Counted from the stretch's first letter, positions 52,591-61,970 are shown. The stretch is DNA of 64,000 nt from Lactobacillus sp. ESL0791 (GCF_029433255.1 NZ_JAQTHU010000001.1:682001-746000); one strand, 5' to 3'. Translations and numbers: made by a program. The notes: a model not told the origin generated them from the letters alone.

Positions 52591-52604
52591 AAAGGTAGTA
52601 TATT
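52576..52604 (+). promoter_or_regulatory. promoter of oppA copy 2
   Basis: TTTACT (52576-52581), 17 bp, TATATT (52599-52604), same geometry and -35 context as the promoter of copy 1. Confidence 0.65.
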
Positions 52605-52642
52605 ATAAAAAACACTAAATTTTTTAATTGAGAGGAGAAATA

Positions 52643-54289
52643 ATGAAAGCAAAGAAATGGTTAACACTTGGCATGACAATTTTAGCAAGTGCCGGAATTT
52701 TAGCTGGCTGTGGCAAGTCGTCTAGTTCGAAAGCTCCTGCTGCTGATGACACCGTTAAAATTATGACTAAAGACGTTATTGCAACAATGGACTCATCATT
52801 GAATACTGACGTAATTGGTGCTCAGGCTGGTAGTGATACGATGGAAGGCCTTTATCGGTATGAGGGCAAAGAACTTAAGCCGGGTATTGCTACGAAAGTT
52901 GTTAAACCAACGAATAATGGTTTAACTTATACTTTTCCGTTGCGTAACGCCAAATGGAGCAATGGTGATCCTGTAACTGCCAACGATTTTGTTTTCGCGT
53001 GGCGGCGAACAGTTGATCCTAGTACGAAGTCGCAATATGCTTATATTTATGAGGGCATTGCGAATGCTAAAGCAATAACTGCTGGGAAAAAACCGGCAAG
53101 TACACTGGGTGTTGAAGCAGTTAATGCGCATACCTTAAGAGTAACGTTAGAGAAGCCGATTTCCTATTTCAACGAATTAATGGCAGCTTACTTCTACTTC
53201 CCGCAAAATCCACGAACGGTTAAAAAATGGGGCAAGAAGTACGGTACTAATTCTAAGACATTGGTTTTTGACGGACCATATAAGCTGGTTAACTGGGATG
53301 GCCCCGACAACACATGGAATGAAGTAAAAAACGACAGTTATTGGAATGCCAAAGCGGTTAAGGTCAAGAAGTTGCAATATCAGGTTGTTAAGGATCCGAC
53401 GACGGCCTTAAACTTGTATCAATCTAATAAATTGGATGATATTACGCTTACCGGCGACAATGCCAAGCAAATGCGCGGCAGCAAAGGTTACAATGCACAG
53501 TTAAAGAATTCGACTTCTTATATTGAAATGAACCAGCGTCACAAAACAATCTTTAGAAATAAGAAGATTCGGCAGGCAATTTCACTATCAATTGACCGGC
53601 AGCAGTTGACTAAGAAGGTTCTTGGCGATGGTAGTCGTCCGTCCGATACATTTATTCCCAAGGGAATGTCATTCGATCCGACAGATAAGACAAAAGACTT
53701 TACCCAAGAAACGGATGCAAGTGCAAGCAAATATGCTAGGTATGATCCGAAAGAAGCTAAAAAACTCTGGAAAGAGGGCTTAGCCGAAACGGGTAACACA
53801 GGTAAGAAATTTAACTTTGTTCTTTTGGGTGACGATACCGATATTGCCAAGAAACAGGCCGAATTCTTACAAAATGCGTTAGAGAAGCTTCCGGGAATGA
53901 AAATCACCTTGAGTAATGTGCCGTTTAAGACACGTTTGAGCCGTTCAAATGATGGTGATTTTGATATGGTAATGACCGGCTGGAACGCAGATTTCCCAGA
54001 CCCAATCAACTTTTTAACTTTGCAGGTTTCGAAAGCAGCCTATAACCGTGGCAAATGGTCTAACAGCACTTTTGACAATTTTGTGAACAAGAGTTTAACC
54101 GATGATGCCAATAGTCCTAAAAAACGTTGGCAAGACATGAAGGATGCCCAGGATGTTCTGAACGAAGAGCAGGGAATTGTTCCGCTATATCAACAAGGTG
54201 ATGCACACATGACGAAGTCAAGCATTAAGAATTACGCGGTAACACCAAACGGCAGTTACAATACAGTTTTACTTCGTCTTCAAAAATAA
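52643..54289 (+). CDS. oppA: oligopeptide ABC transporter substrate-binding lipoprotein (OppA), copy 2
   Basis: 548 residues from ATG 52643 (AGGAG 7 bases upstream; an in-frame TTG at 52628 precedes that site). Lipobox ILAGC with Cys23. Same fold and most of the same sequence as copy 1. Visible differences lie in the ligand-facing region (NSTSYIEMNQRHKT against NAIFYIEMNQKRRT) and near the C-terminus (VSKAAYNRGKWSNS against TSNVSYNDGKWSNP). Ends 82 bp before oppB, with a hairpin between that may limit read-through, giving more binding protein than permease. Confidence 0.92.
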   Translation: MKAKKWLTLGMTILASAGILAGCGKSSSSKAPAADDTVKIMTKDVIATMDSSLNTDVIGAQAGSDTMEGLYRYEGKELKPGIATKVVKPTNNGLTYTFPLRNAKWSNGDPVTANDFVFAWRRTVDPSTKSQYAYIYEGIANAKAITAGKKPASTLGVEAVNAHTLRVTLEKPISYFNELMAAYFYFPQNPRTVKKWGKKYGTNSKTLVFDGPYKLVNWDGPDNTWNEVKNDSYWNAKAVKVKKLQYQVVKDPTTALNLYQSNKLDDITLTGDNAKQMRGSKGYNAQLKNSTSYIEMNQRHKTIFRNKKIRQAISLSIDRQQLTKKVLGDGSRPSDTFIPKGMSFDPTDKTKDFTQETDASASKYARYDPKEAKKLWKEGLAETGNTGKKFNFVLLGDDTDIAKKQAEFLQNALEKLPGMKITLSNVPFKTRLSRSNDGDFDMVMTGWNADFPDPINFLTLQVSKAAYNRGKWSNSTFDNFVNKSLTDDANSPKKRWQDMKDAQDVLNEEQGIVPLYQQGDAHMTKSSIKNYAVTPNGSYNTVLLRLQK

Positions 54290-54305
54290 GTAAAATTACT
54301 AAAGT

Positions 54306-54347
54306 GAAAACGAAGTTGCCAGTTAGTCTGGGACTTCGTTTTTATTT
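54306..54347 (+). terminator. terminator or attenuator between oppA copy 2 and oppB
   Basis: AAAACGAAGT...ACTTCGTTTT with trailing T-rich sequence. As oppB has no evident separate promoter, it may act as a partial terminator. Confidence 0.7.
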
Positions 54348-54371
54348 TATTTTAGGAGGGTTAATTGATAA

Positions 54372-55304
54372 ATGGGTAAATATATTTTAAAGCGGCTGGG
54401 CTATATGATTATAACCTTGTTTCTCGTCGCAAGTATTACCTTCTTTATGATGAAATTGATGCCTGGAACACCTTTTTCCAATCAAGATAAGCTATCAGCG
54501 GCGCAATTAAAAATTATGAATGAGCAATACGGTCTGAATAAGCCAATCTGGCAGCAATATCTAATTTATTTAGGAAATATGCTGCACGGACATTTTGGCA
54601 CATCTTTTCAATTTAATAACCAACCCGTTTTACAATTAATCGTTTCACGTTTGAAACCGTCGCTATTAATCGGTGCACAGGCAATGGTTATTGGTTCGCT
54701 GCTAGGTATTTTGCTTGGTGCGGTTGCCGCCGTGAATAAAAATAATTGGGTTGACAGCCTGGCAACTTTTGTTTCAATCTTGGGAATTTCGGTCCCGAGT
54801 TTTGTCTTAGCCGTTTTGTTGCAATTCTTTTTAGCTTTCAAGTGGAATATTTTTCCAATTGCATTATGGACGGATTGGAAATCCAGTATTTTACCATCTC
54901 TGGCACTAGCTGTTTCGCCGTTAGCCCAAACCGCTCGGTTTATGCGGACGGAAATGGTTGATGTGCTGAACAGTGACTACATTGAATTATCCAAGGCGAA
55001 GGGCAATACCCGCTGGCAAACAGTTGTTAAGCATACTTTGCGTAATTCCTTGATTCCAGTAATAACGATTTTGGGACCGCTGACGGCAAATATTTTAACC
55101 GGCTCGCTGGTAGTTGAAAATATTTTCTCAATTCCGGGAATCGGTGAGCAGTTTGTCAAGTCAATTATGACCAATGATTACCCGACAATTATGGGTTTAA
55201 CGATCTTTTACGCATTACTTTTTATGATTATGTTACTGATTACGGATATTTTGTACAGTGTGATTGACCCACGGATTAGAATAGCTGGCAAGGAGAATAA
55301 TTAA
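54372..55304 (+). CDS. oppB: oligopeptide ABC transporter permease
   Basis: Inner channel subunit of the Opp importer. 310 residues, about six spans. N-terminal KYILKRLGYMIITLFLVASITFFMMKLMPGTPF is the standard opening (seen as KRLGYMIITLFLVAS and MKLMPGTPF), and the EAA loop with coupling helix is near 200-220 (DYIELSKAKGNTRWQTVVKHTL). Ribosome site AGGAGGG. oppC starts at the base after its stop. First gene of oppBCDF. Confidence 0.94.
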   Translation: MGKYILKRLGYMIITLFLVASITFFMMKLMPGTPFSNQDKLSAAQLKIMNEQYGLNKPIWQQYLIYLGNMLHGHFGTSFQFNNQPVLQLIVSRLKPSLLIGAQAMVIGSLLGILLGAVAAVNKNNWVDSLATFVSILGISVPSFVLAVLLQFFLAFKWNIFPIALWTDWKSSILPSLALAVSPLAQTARFMRTEMVDVLNSDYIELSKAKGNTRWQTVVKHTLRNSLIPVITILGPLTANILTGSLVVENIFSIPGIGEQFVKSIMTNDYPTIMGLTIFYALLFMIMLLITDILYSVIDPRIRIAGKENN

Positions 55305-56324
55305 ATGGAAGAGATTAAAATTACGGCTGATAGTTTCAAAAGACTTAGCGGGGATCAATCTGCTAATCAAGAAAAAATTAGTGCACCGTCTTTAACCTTT
55401 TTTCAGGATGCGGTTCGCCGTTTACGCAAAAATAAGGTTGCGGTTGTTTCTTTCTTTATCTTAGTGATCATTGCGGTGCTGGCTTTTTGTTCGCCGATTA
55501 TTGCGCCGCATGACCCGAATGCACAAAATCCTGATTACGCCAACTTGCCCCCGCGCATTGCCAATACCAATATTCCGGGCTTTCGGGGCGAGATTAAAAA
55601 TGCTGCTGGAGTCGTGACCTATCCCTACGATACTAACAATGTTCCGAAAAATCGGACCTATGTTTTAGGAACAGATTATCTTGGACGCGATTTGTTTTCA
55701 CGGGTGCTGTATGGTACACGTTTGTCATTAATTATTGCCTTCGTTGCGGCGTTGGTTGATTTACTAATTGGATTGCCCTATGGCATTATTTCCGGCTGGA
55801 TGGGTGGCAAGGTTGACACGATCATGCAGCGGATTATTGAGATAATTTCGTCTGTGCCTAACTTGATTGTGGTTATTTTGCTCCTGCTGATTTTAAAGCC
55901 GGGCCTGTCATCGATTATTATTGCGATCGCCTTCAGCAGCTGGGTAACGATGGCGCGGCTGATTCGGGCGCAGACGATGCAGCTTAAGGAGCAGGAATAT
56001 ATCTTGGCTTCGCTGACGCTGGGCGAATCAAGCTTTAAAATCGCACTAAAGCACCTGATTCCTAACTTGTCGTCAACCATCATCATTCAAACAATGTTTT
56101 CGATTCCGAACGCAATTTTCTTTGAAGCCTTCTTAAGCTTTATCGGAATAGGGATTCCTGCCCCGAATGCCTCTTTGGGAACGTTATTATCCGACGGGCA
56201 GAAAGCCTTCCGCTTTTTGCCATACCAAATGTGGTATCCAGCACTGATGCTGTGTATCTTAATGATTGCGTTTAATCTTTTTGCGGATGGCCTGCGTGAT
56301 GCATTCGATCCAAAATCGGAATAA
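55305..56324 (+). CDS. oppC: oligopeptide ABC transporter permease
   Basis: 339 residues. OppC-type N-terminal domain (FFQDAVRRLRKNKVAVVSFFI), six spans, an extracellular loop with HDPNAQNPDYANLPPR, the LGTDYLGRDLFSRVLYGTRLS motif (seen as GTDYLGRDLFSRVLYG) and the EAA loop near 225-250 (QEYILASLTLGESSFKIALK). Pairs with OppB to form the translocation pore. Directly abuts oppB and is 15 bp from oppD. Confidence 0.94.
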   Translation: MEEIKITADSFKRLSGDQSANQEKISAPSLTFFQDAVRRLRKNKVAVVSFFILVIIAVLAFCSPIIAPHDPNAQNPDYANLPPRIANTNIPGFRGEIKNAAGVVTYPYDTNNVPKNRTYVLGTDYLGRDLFSRVLYGTRLSLIIAFVAALVDLLIGLPYGIISGWMGGKVDTIMQRIIEIISSVPNLIVVILLLLILKPGLSSIIIAIAFSSWVTMARLIRAQTMQLKEQEYILASLTLGESSFKIALKHLIPNLSSTIIIQTMFSIPNAIFFEAFLSFIGIGIPAPNASLGTLLSDGQKAFRFLPYQMWYPALMLCILMIAFNLFADGLRDAFDPKSE

Positions 56325-56339
56325 GGAGAATAGAACTGA

Positions 56340-57398
56340 ATGTCAAATAATATATTAGAAATTAGCCACCTAAAAATTAATTTCAAAACTTTTGCCGGCA
56401 CTGTGCAGGCGATTCGTGATGTTAGTTTTAATCTCAAAAAAGGTGAAACGTTAGCAATTGTAGGTGAATCCGGTTCTGGTAAATCAGTCACCACACGCAG
56501 CATTATGGGCTTGTTAGCCCCGAATGCCGTGATTGAACAGGGAAAAATTTTGTTCAAAGGTAAGGACTTGTTGAAGGAATCGAATAAGGAAATGGATCAC
56601 CACCGGGGGAATGATATTTCGATGATTTTTCAGGATCCAATGACTTCACTAGACCCAACGATGAATATTGGGCGTCAGGTAGCGGAACCCCTGCTCATTC
56701 ATAATAAAATCTCTAAGAAAAAGGCCCTTGAGCGTGCTCAAGAAGTTTTGGAGTTGGTCGGCATTCCCGATGCCAAAAATAGGATGAAGGACTATCCCCA
56801 TCAATTTTCTGGTGGGCAGCGTCAAAGAATTGTTATCGCCATTGCCATTGTTGATAATCCCGAAATTTTGCTTGCTGATGAGCCGACCACAGCCCTGGAT
56901 GTAACTGTGCAGGCACAGATTATCGATTTGATGCGTGATTTGCAGAAAAAATTGGACACTTCAATCATTTTTATTACGCATGATTTAGGGGTGGTTGCCG
57001 GTATAGCCGACCGCGTAGCCGTAATGTATGCCGGAAAAATTGTTGAAATTGGCACGGTAGATGAAATTTTTTACCAACCCAAACACCCTTACACTTGGGG
57101 ATTGCTAAGTTCAATGCCTACTTTAGACACCAATCAGGAAAAACTGCCGTCGATTCCGGGGACGCCGCCGGATTTATTGAATCCGCCTAAAGGAGATGCG
57201 TTTGCGCCGCGTAATCCGTACGCGATGCAGATTGATTTAGAGGCGCAGCCGCCGTTCTTTAAAGTGAGTGATACGCATTATGCGGCAACTTGGCTGTTGC
57301 ATCCTGATGCCCCGAAAGTTGAGCCGCCGAAGGCAATTGTTGAACGTGCCAAAGAGTACGAGCAGATGCTTGCTAACGGTGCAAAAGAAAGAAGTTAA
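56340..57398 (+). CDS. oppD: oligopeptide ABC transporter ATPase
   Basis: 352 residues. Walker A GESGSGKSV at about 42-50, Q-loop FQDPMTSLDP, signature FSGGQRQRI, Walker B LLADEPTTALD, H-loop ITHDLG, and the Opp/Dpp-specific C-terminal extension (from about 250) with PGTPPDLLNPPKGDAFAPRN. In some homologues this extension has Cys residues that bind a Fe-S cluster; here none are obvious in it. Works as a heterodimer with OppF. Confidence 0.94.
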   Translation: MSNNILEISHLKINFKTFAGTVQAIRDVSFNLKKGETLAIVGESGSGKSVTTRSIMGLLAPNAVIEQGKILFKGKDLLKESNKEMDHHRGNDISMIFQDPMTSLDPTMNIGRQVAEPLLIHNKISKKKALERAQEVLELVGIPDAKNRMKDYPHQFSGGQRQRIVIAIAIVDNPEILLADEPTTALDVTVQAQIIDLMRDLQKKLDTSIIFITHDLGVVAGIADRVAVMYAGKIVEIGTVDEIFYQPKHPYTWGLLSSMPTLDTNQEKLPSIPGTPPDLLNPPKGDAFAPRNPYAMQIDLEAQPPFFKVSDTHYAATWLLHPDAPKVEPPKAIVERAKEYEQMLANGAKERS

Positions 57399-57402
57399 AT
57401 AA

Positions 57403-58344
57403 ATGACTGAACGAAAAAAAATTGTGCAGGTGCAGCATCTTAAACAATATTTTAATCAAGGTAAAGCTAATGAAGTTAAAGCGGTTGACGACGTTAGTTT
57501 TGACATCTATGAGGGTGAAACTTTTGGCTTAGTGGGTGAATCCGGTTCGGGTAAAAGCACAACTGGCCGCAGCATCATCCGCTTGTACACCCCAACTGCT
57601 GGCAAGGTCATCTATGATGGGCAGGATATTAGCAAGATCAAAAAACGCAGTAAAAAAATGCTAAATTTTCGGCGCAATGTGCAAATGATTTTTCAGGATC
57701 CGTATGCTTCGTTGGATCCCCGGATGAAGGTTAAGGACATCATTGCCGAAGGTCTGGATATTCACGGCTTGGTCAAAAATGACGCGGAACGCAGTCAGCG
57801 TGTCAACGAATTATTAAAAGTAGTTGGCTTAAATCCCGACCATTCAACAAGGTATCCGCATGAGTTTTCCGGCGGGCAGCGGCAGCGAATCGGAATTGCC
57901 CGCGCGTTAGCGGTTGACCCCAAATTTATCATTGCAGATGAACCGATTTCCGCTCTAGATGTTTCCATTCAGGCTCAGGTTGTAAATTTACTTAAAGATA
58001 TCCAGGACCGGGGGAAGCTGACATACCTCTTTATTGCACATGATTTGTCGATGGTTAAGTACATTAGCGACCGAATTGCGGTAATGCACCACGGCAAGTT
58101 GATGGAACTGGGTGAGGCTGATACAATTTATAATCATCCGCTTCATCCGTATACCAAGAGCCTGTTGTCAGCGGTGCCTTTGCCCGATCCGGAAATTGAA
58201 CGGAAACGAACACGTTTGCCGTACGATGCCAGCGTTGAAAATCAGTCGCCAGACCAAAAGCTGCGTGAAGTGGCACCGGGACATTTCGTTTTTTGTTCAG
58301 AAGATGAACTGGCGAAATATCAAAAAGCTGCTCAAGCCGAATAA
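57403..58344 (+). CDS. oppF: oligopeptide ABC transporter ATPase
   Basis: 313 residues. Walker A GESGSGKST, FQDPYASLDPRM, signature FSGGQRQRIG, Walker B FIIADEPISALD, H-loop IAHDLS, and an Opp-type C-terminal tail (HPLHPYTKSLLSAVPLPDP, then FCSEDELAKYQ). Four bases after oppD. Last gene of the opp operon; no terminator is apparent before the IS110 region, so the original 3' end may have been altered. Confidence 0.94.
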   Translation: MTERKKIVQVQHLKQYFNQGKANEVKAVDDVSFDIYEGETFGLVGESGSGKSTTGRSIIRLYTPTAGKVIYDGQDISKIKKRSKKMLNFRRNVQMIFQDPYASLDPRMKVKDIIAEGLDIHGLVKNDAERSQRVNELLKVVGLNPDHSTRYPHEFSGGQRQRIGIARALAVDPKFIIADEPISALDVSIQAQVVNLLKDIQDRGKLTYLFIAHDLSMVKYISDRIAVMHHGKLMELGEADTIYNHPLHPYTKSLLSAVPLPDPEIERKRTRLPYDASVENQSPDQKLREVAPGHFVFCSEDELAKYQKAAQAE

Positions 58345-58378
58345 CTTTAGTAATTTTAAATATACTAAACATACTAAC

Positions 58379-58597
58379 CTAGTAGTGGGTCGATATTCGA
58401 CGGAATATTGATTCACTGCTTTTTCTTTGTTTTAAAATTGAAGCAGGGTTGAAGTTAATATGCCCTGTAGCTTTTTGACGCTTATACTTAATCAAGTATT
58501 TGACGCCCCACACTAAACTGACAACTTCATCATTTAAACTAAAATCTCTTCGTAGTATGTTGGCACTTGATGTCCGGTATAGAAAATTAGATACAGT
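58379..58597 (-). pseudogene. unassigned open stretch of 72 codons, possible gene remnant
   Basis: The 314 bp between oppF and the IS110 gene contain a minus-strand frame open from stop (58598-58600) to stop (58379-58381) with no ATG, GTG or TTG near its beginning. The translation (for instance DEVVSLVWGVKYLIKYKRQK and GHINFNPASILKQ) looks protein-like but matches nothing I recognise. It may be the tail of a gene cut by the IS insertion, or chance. Confidence 0.25.
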
Positions 58598-58658
58598 TTA
58601 ACTTGATCTAGCTTTTAACTTCTTCCTGCACAATTAAGTTAGTAGGAGGCCTTTTAGG

Positions 58659-59866
58659 ATGAAAATGTAGTTGTAGTTGGAATTGATGTTAGCAGCCGTA
58701 AATCTGCTGTTTGTATTATGATTAATAAGCTTGCCATCAAACAATTTGATATTACCAATGATGCCATTGGCTTTAAACAATTGCTTGACGAACTGGAATT
58801 TTATCAAGAACAACCGCAAATCGTTTTTGAAGCGACAGGTGTTTATTCCTGCAGATTGCAAGCTTTTCTTAACCACCACAATTATCGCTATACTATGCTT
58901 AATCCCCTTAAAGCTAAGCTGCAATTGAATCAATTCAGAAAGAGTAAAACAGATCAGCACGATGCGCGCGATTTGGCTTACTCACAGTTTATTTACCACC
59001 GTGCACCAACTTACTTACAAAATCCTAACTATCAGCAGTTGGGTGCCATGAGCCGTTTTTATGAGCAATTAACTCATGATTTCGTTTCAGCTAAGAATCG
59101 TTTACATCGGGTTTTACAGTTTATCTTTCCTGAATTAGAAACTATTACCAGCACAACTAATGGGTTAAATTATTGGCGTTATGTCCAAGCTTTTACTCAT
59201 CCACAAGTTGTTAAAAATTTGGGCTATGATGCCATCGTAAAATGCTTATTGAATTTCCACGGTATTGGCAAACATCGGGCTGACAAATTAGCTAACCGCT
59301 TAATTGAATTAGCTGACAAAGCCTATCCTACAGTCGATAAAGATACTTTTGAGGTTGAGGAAGCCAGATACTATGCTCAAAGATTAATGTTATTAAACAG
59401 GCAACGCAAACAAATAATTCAAAAAATGGTTGAGTTAGCGGCTAAACTGCCTAAAAATGACTTAAAAATATTAAAAAGTATTCCCGGAATTTCTGAAATT
59501 ACGGCAGTAAGACTGTTAGGTGAATTAGGCGACATTAGACGTTTTCGGAATCCTAATGCTTTAAATGCCTTTGTTGGTTTAGACTTGCGCCATTATCAGT
59601 CAGGTGAAATGGAGCTTACTGATCATATCAGTAAACGTGGCAACCCAATTGGCCGTAAAATTCTTTATCATACAATCGGACAAATTGATTCAGTTAGGCA
59701 CTATGAGCCTTGTCATATTGCGGATTATTACGAAAAGAAAAAACGATCTTCCCAAAGCAAAAGCTTCAAGAAAATCGCCATCGCAGCAGTCCACAAACTA
59801 ACAAGGACTATCTACTATTTGATTGTGCATGACCAATTATATGATTATAGCGTAGTCAAAAAATAA
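58659..59866 (+). pseudogene. IS110 family transposase, frameshifted at codon 3
   Basis: DEDD-type transposase of about 402 residues if one base is restored. The natural start ATG 58659 (AGGAGG upstream) reads Met-Lys-Met-stop. The conserved VVVGIDVSSRKSAVC opening lies in the +1 frame, from 58669 on. The remaining frame is intact: FEATGVYS, KTDQHDARDLAY (catalytic Asp pair), LKSIPGISEITAVRLLGELGD, and C-terminal NAFVGLDLRHYQSG with the Ser/Gly-rich motif. Length 1208 is one short of a multiple of three. Initiation at ATG 58718 would lose the first catalytic Asp. Element ends were not located. Confidence 0.85.
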
Positions 59867-60049
59867 TAGGGCTTTAACTAGAATCACTGGTCACAAGATA
59901 ACTATAACAGCTTAGTTCAAAAATGCAATTGGTCTAAGCTTATTTGTTTTACGTTTTATCCTTCCCAAATAAAGCTATTCAAACTAATTTTAGAGGCTTT
60001 CCAATGAAAACATTAATTGATTCCTTCTTACACTTGACTTTGGGTAGAA

Positions 60050-60086
60050 AAAAATCTACCAACAAAAACGTTGATAGATTTTTTTA
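60050..60086 (-). terminator. Rho-independent terminator of prsA
   Basis: AAAAAATCTA/TAGATTTTTT around CCAAC-aaaaac-GTTG, located directly downstream of the minus-strand prsA. Confidence 0.8.
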
Positions 60087-60098
60087 TTCTAAGTTAAA

Positions 60099-61004
60099 TT
60101 ACTTAGTTACGCTTGAACCTGAAGTTGAAACGTATGCTGACAAAACGTTCTTCAAATCTTTGTCTTTGATCGAAACATCGGCTTTCTTTAAAACCGTTGC
60201 AATAACACTTCTCATTGTTTCTTGGTCTTGCGACATTGATTGGTAGATTTGGTCGTCAATTTCCTTCTTGTGAGAAGCAAATGACCCTTTGTCAGGATGT
60301 TTAATCATTCTGATTACGTGGTAACCGGATTGTGATTTAACCGGACTCTTAGTAGTTTCACCGGTCTTAAGTTTGAATGCGGCAGCTTTAAAGGCAGCAT
60401 CTAAACTTGTGTCGGTTGAGTCAAAAGCAGGAAGCTTACCCTCGTTTTTCTTGGTACCAGGATCAAGTGAATATTTTTTAACGAGACTAGCAAAGCTGGC
60501 GCCGTTCTTTAGCTGATTGATAATATCTTGTGCTGTTGACTTCTTTGAAACAAGGATATGCTGAACAGTAACTTTAGGTTCATAGGCCTTCCAAGCGCTG
60601 TCTTCTTGACTCTTGCTGACCTTTTTGATGTCTTTCAAAGCAGCTTCAGACAAGAGCGTTGTCTTCAGGTTATCTTTGAAAGCAGATGCGGTCATGCCGT
60701 TTTGCTGTAAAACAGCACCAAAGTTGGAACCGTATTGTTTCTTATATTTATTATACTGTGCATTAACTTGTTTACTTGAAACCTTGCTGCCGTATTGTTG
60801 ATCCAAAACATGATTAATAATCATGTTGGCTAAAGTGGTTTGTCCCGCCTGCGATTTTTTCATTTCGTTGTAATAATCGTCTTGCGTAATCTTGCCGCCC
60901 TTGTAAGAAGCAACAGTTTTACCGCCATTCGAACATGCAGCAGTTGAGAGTGCCATTCCTGCGACAAGTGCAACTGCGGCAATTTTCTTTATATATTTCT
61001 TCAT
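60099..61004 (-). CDS. prsA: PrsA-type peptidyl-prolyl isomerase foldase lipoprotein
   Basis: Extracytoplasmic chaperone helping exported proteins (and PBPs) to fold at the membrane-wall interface. 301 residues from ATG 61004 (GGAG 12 bases upstream; the longer frame to 61046 has no ribosome site). Lipobox STAAC with Cys24, N-terminal SurA-like part, and a parvulin PPIase domain (about 140-235) with VQHILVSKKSTAQD, FASLVKKYSLDPGTKKNEG and SGYHVIRMI. In lactobacilli it commonly neighbours the HIT and Ecs genes, as here. Confidence 0.93.
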   Translation of the reverse strand: MKKYIKKIAAVALVAGMALSTAACSNGGKTVASYKGGKITQDDYYNEMKKSQAGQTTLANMIINHVLDQQYGSKVSSKQVNAQYNKYKKQYGSNFGAVLQQNGMTASAFKDNLKTTLLSEAALKDIKKVSKSQEDSAWKAYEPKVTVQHILVSKKSTAQDIINQLKNGASFASLVKKYSLDPGTKKNEGKLPAFDSTDTSLDAAFKAAAFKLKTGETTKSPVKSQSGYHVIRMIKHPDKGSFASHKKEIDDQIYQSMSQDQETMRSVIATVLKKADVSIKDKDLKNVLSAYVSTSGSSVTK

Positions 61005-61124
61005 AAAATAAATTCTCCACATCCTTAATAATTTAAGTACCGACAACTAATATAACATAAATTGACCAGTCCTGATTTCAAATTTCAAATTTTCACAGAA
61101 AAGTCGTTTTTTCTTTAGCTTTTC

Positions 61125-61451
61125 TTAGTGATTTTCACCGGGTTTGCTGGCAAAATCGGTGTACGACTTTTTCATTTTGTTCGTTAACTCGGCGGTATCA
61201 TCCTGGTAATGCTTAATTTTAGAGTTGAGCTCGCTGACGGTTTGTTGCGCTGCTGGTAGTTCAGCTGCCAACTGCCGCTTTGCATTTTTTAATTTGCCGA
61301 TATTTAAAGCAAGTTCGCTGACATCGTTGCCGAAAGCAGTCACTTCATTTTTCAACGGCCCACCAAGACGGTGACCATTCTTATCTTTTACAAGAGAAAT
61401 AATAACGCCTGCCGCAGCGCCGATTACCAGCCCTAAGCTCCATTTCTTCAT
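61125..61451 (-). CDS. YtxH-like small membrane-anchored protein
   Basis: 108 residues: short glycine/alanine-rich membrane helix (about 4-20, LGLVIGAAAGVIISLV) followed by a helical, Lys/Glu-rich region predicted to form a coiled coil (about 35-100). No catalytic motif. Its ATG overlaps the stop of the HIT gene by one base (TAATG), so the two are cotranscribed. Conserved position beside HIT and prsA in lactobacilli; function unknown. Confidence 0.75.
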   Translation of the reverse strand: MKKWSLGLVIGAAAGVIISLVKDKNGHRLGGPLKNEVTAFGNDVSELALNIGKLKNAKRQLAAELPAAQQTVSELNSKIKHYQDDTAELTNKMKKSYTDFASKPGENH

Positions 61452-61882
61452 TAAAATTGCTCCCGAATTTTAGCAGCAACTGCCTGATAATCTTCCTCAG
61501 TATACTTGTCGGCATTATTGCGAGTGGTTAATTTCAAGCCATCGCCCTCAAAGCGGGGGACAAAATGAATATGTGAATGCATGACAACCTGGTTGGCACT
61601 TTTACCATTGTTGGAGTTAATGTTCATTCCTGTGATTTTGGGATCAAACTTCTTGATGGCGTTGGCAATCGCCGGAATGTACTGCAGATATTTTTTAATA
61701 TCTTCCGGGCTATAATCGAAAAAGTTAGTAATATGCTTTTTCGGCACCATCAGGGTGTGGCCGGGATTTACTTGTGAAATATCCAAGAAGGCTTTGACGT
61801 CATCATTTTCAAAAACGGTATAGCTTGGAACTTCACCGCGAATAATTTTACAAAATAAACAATCTTCATCTAATTTATTCAT
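61451..61882 (-). CDS. hit: HIT family nucleotide hydrolase
   Basis: 143 residues of the histidine-triad superfamily: CLFCKIIRGEVPSY opening with a Cys pair, FLDISQVNPGHTLMVPKKH, and the triad HSHIHFVPR (near 100-108), whose middle His is the nucleophile. Hydrolyses nucleoside phosphoramidates or adenylated compounds; exact substrate unknown. ATG 61882, divergent from ecsA across 88 bp, the same arrangement as hit-ecsA in B. subtilis. Confidence 0.93.
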   Translation of the reverse strand: MNKLDEDCLFCKIIRGEVPSYTVFENDDVKAFLDISQVNPGHTLMVPKKHITNFFDYSPEDIKKYLQYIPAIANAIKKFDPKITGMNINSNNGKSANQVVMHSHIHFVPRFEGDGLKLTTRNNADKYTEEDYQAVAAKIREQF

Positions 61883-61970
61883 GTTTAAACCTCGATTTTG
61901 TAATTTAGTTTCCTATATGTTTCATGCTATCATAGAAAGTAAATAAATTCAGTAAAGAAAGATAGGAAAA

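Noticed and set aside
59944-60246. Plus-strand 100-codon frame over the prsA 3' end
   Set aside because: Mostly antisense to prsA and its terminator; AT-rich with no recognisable content.
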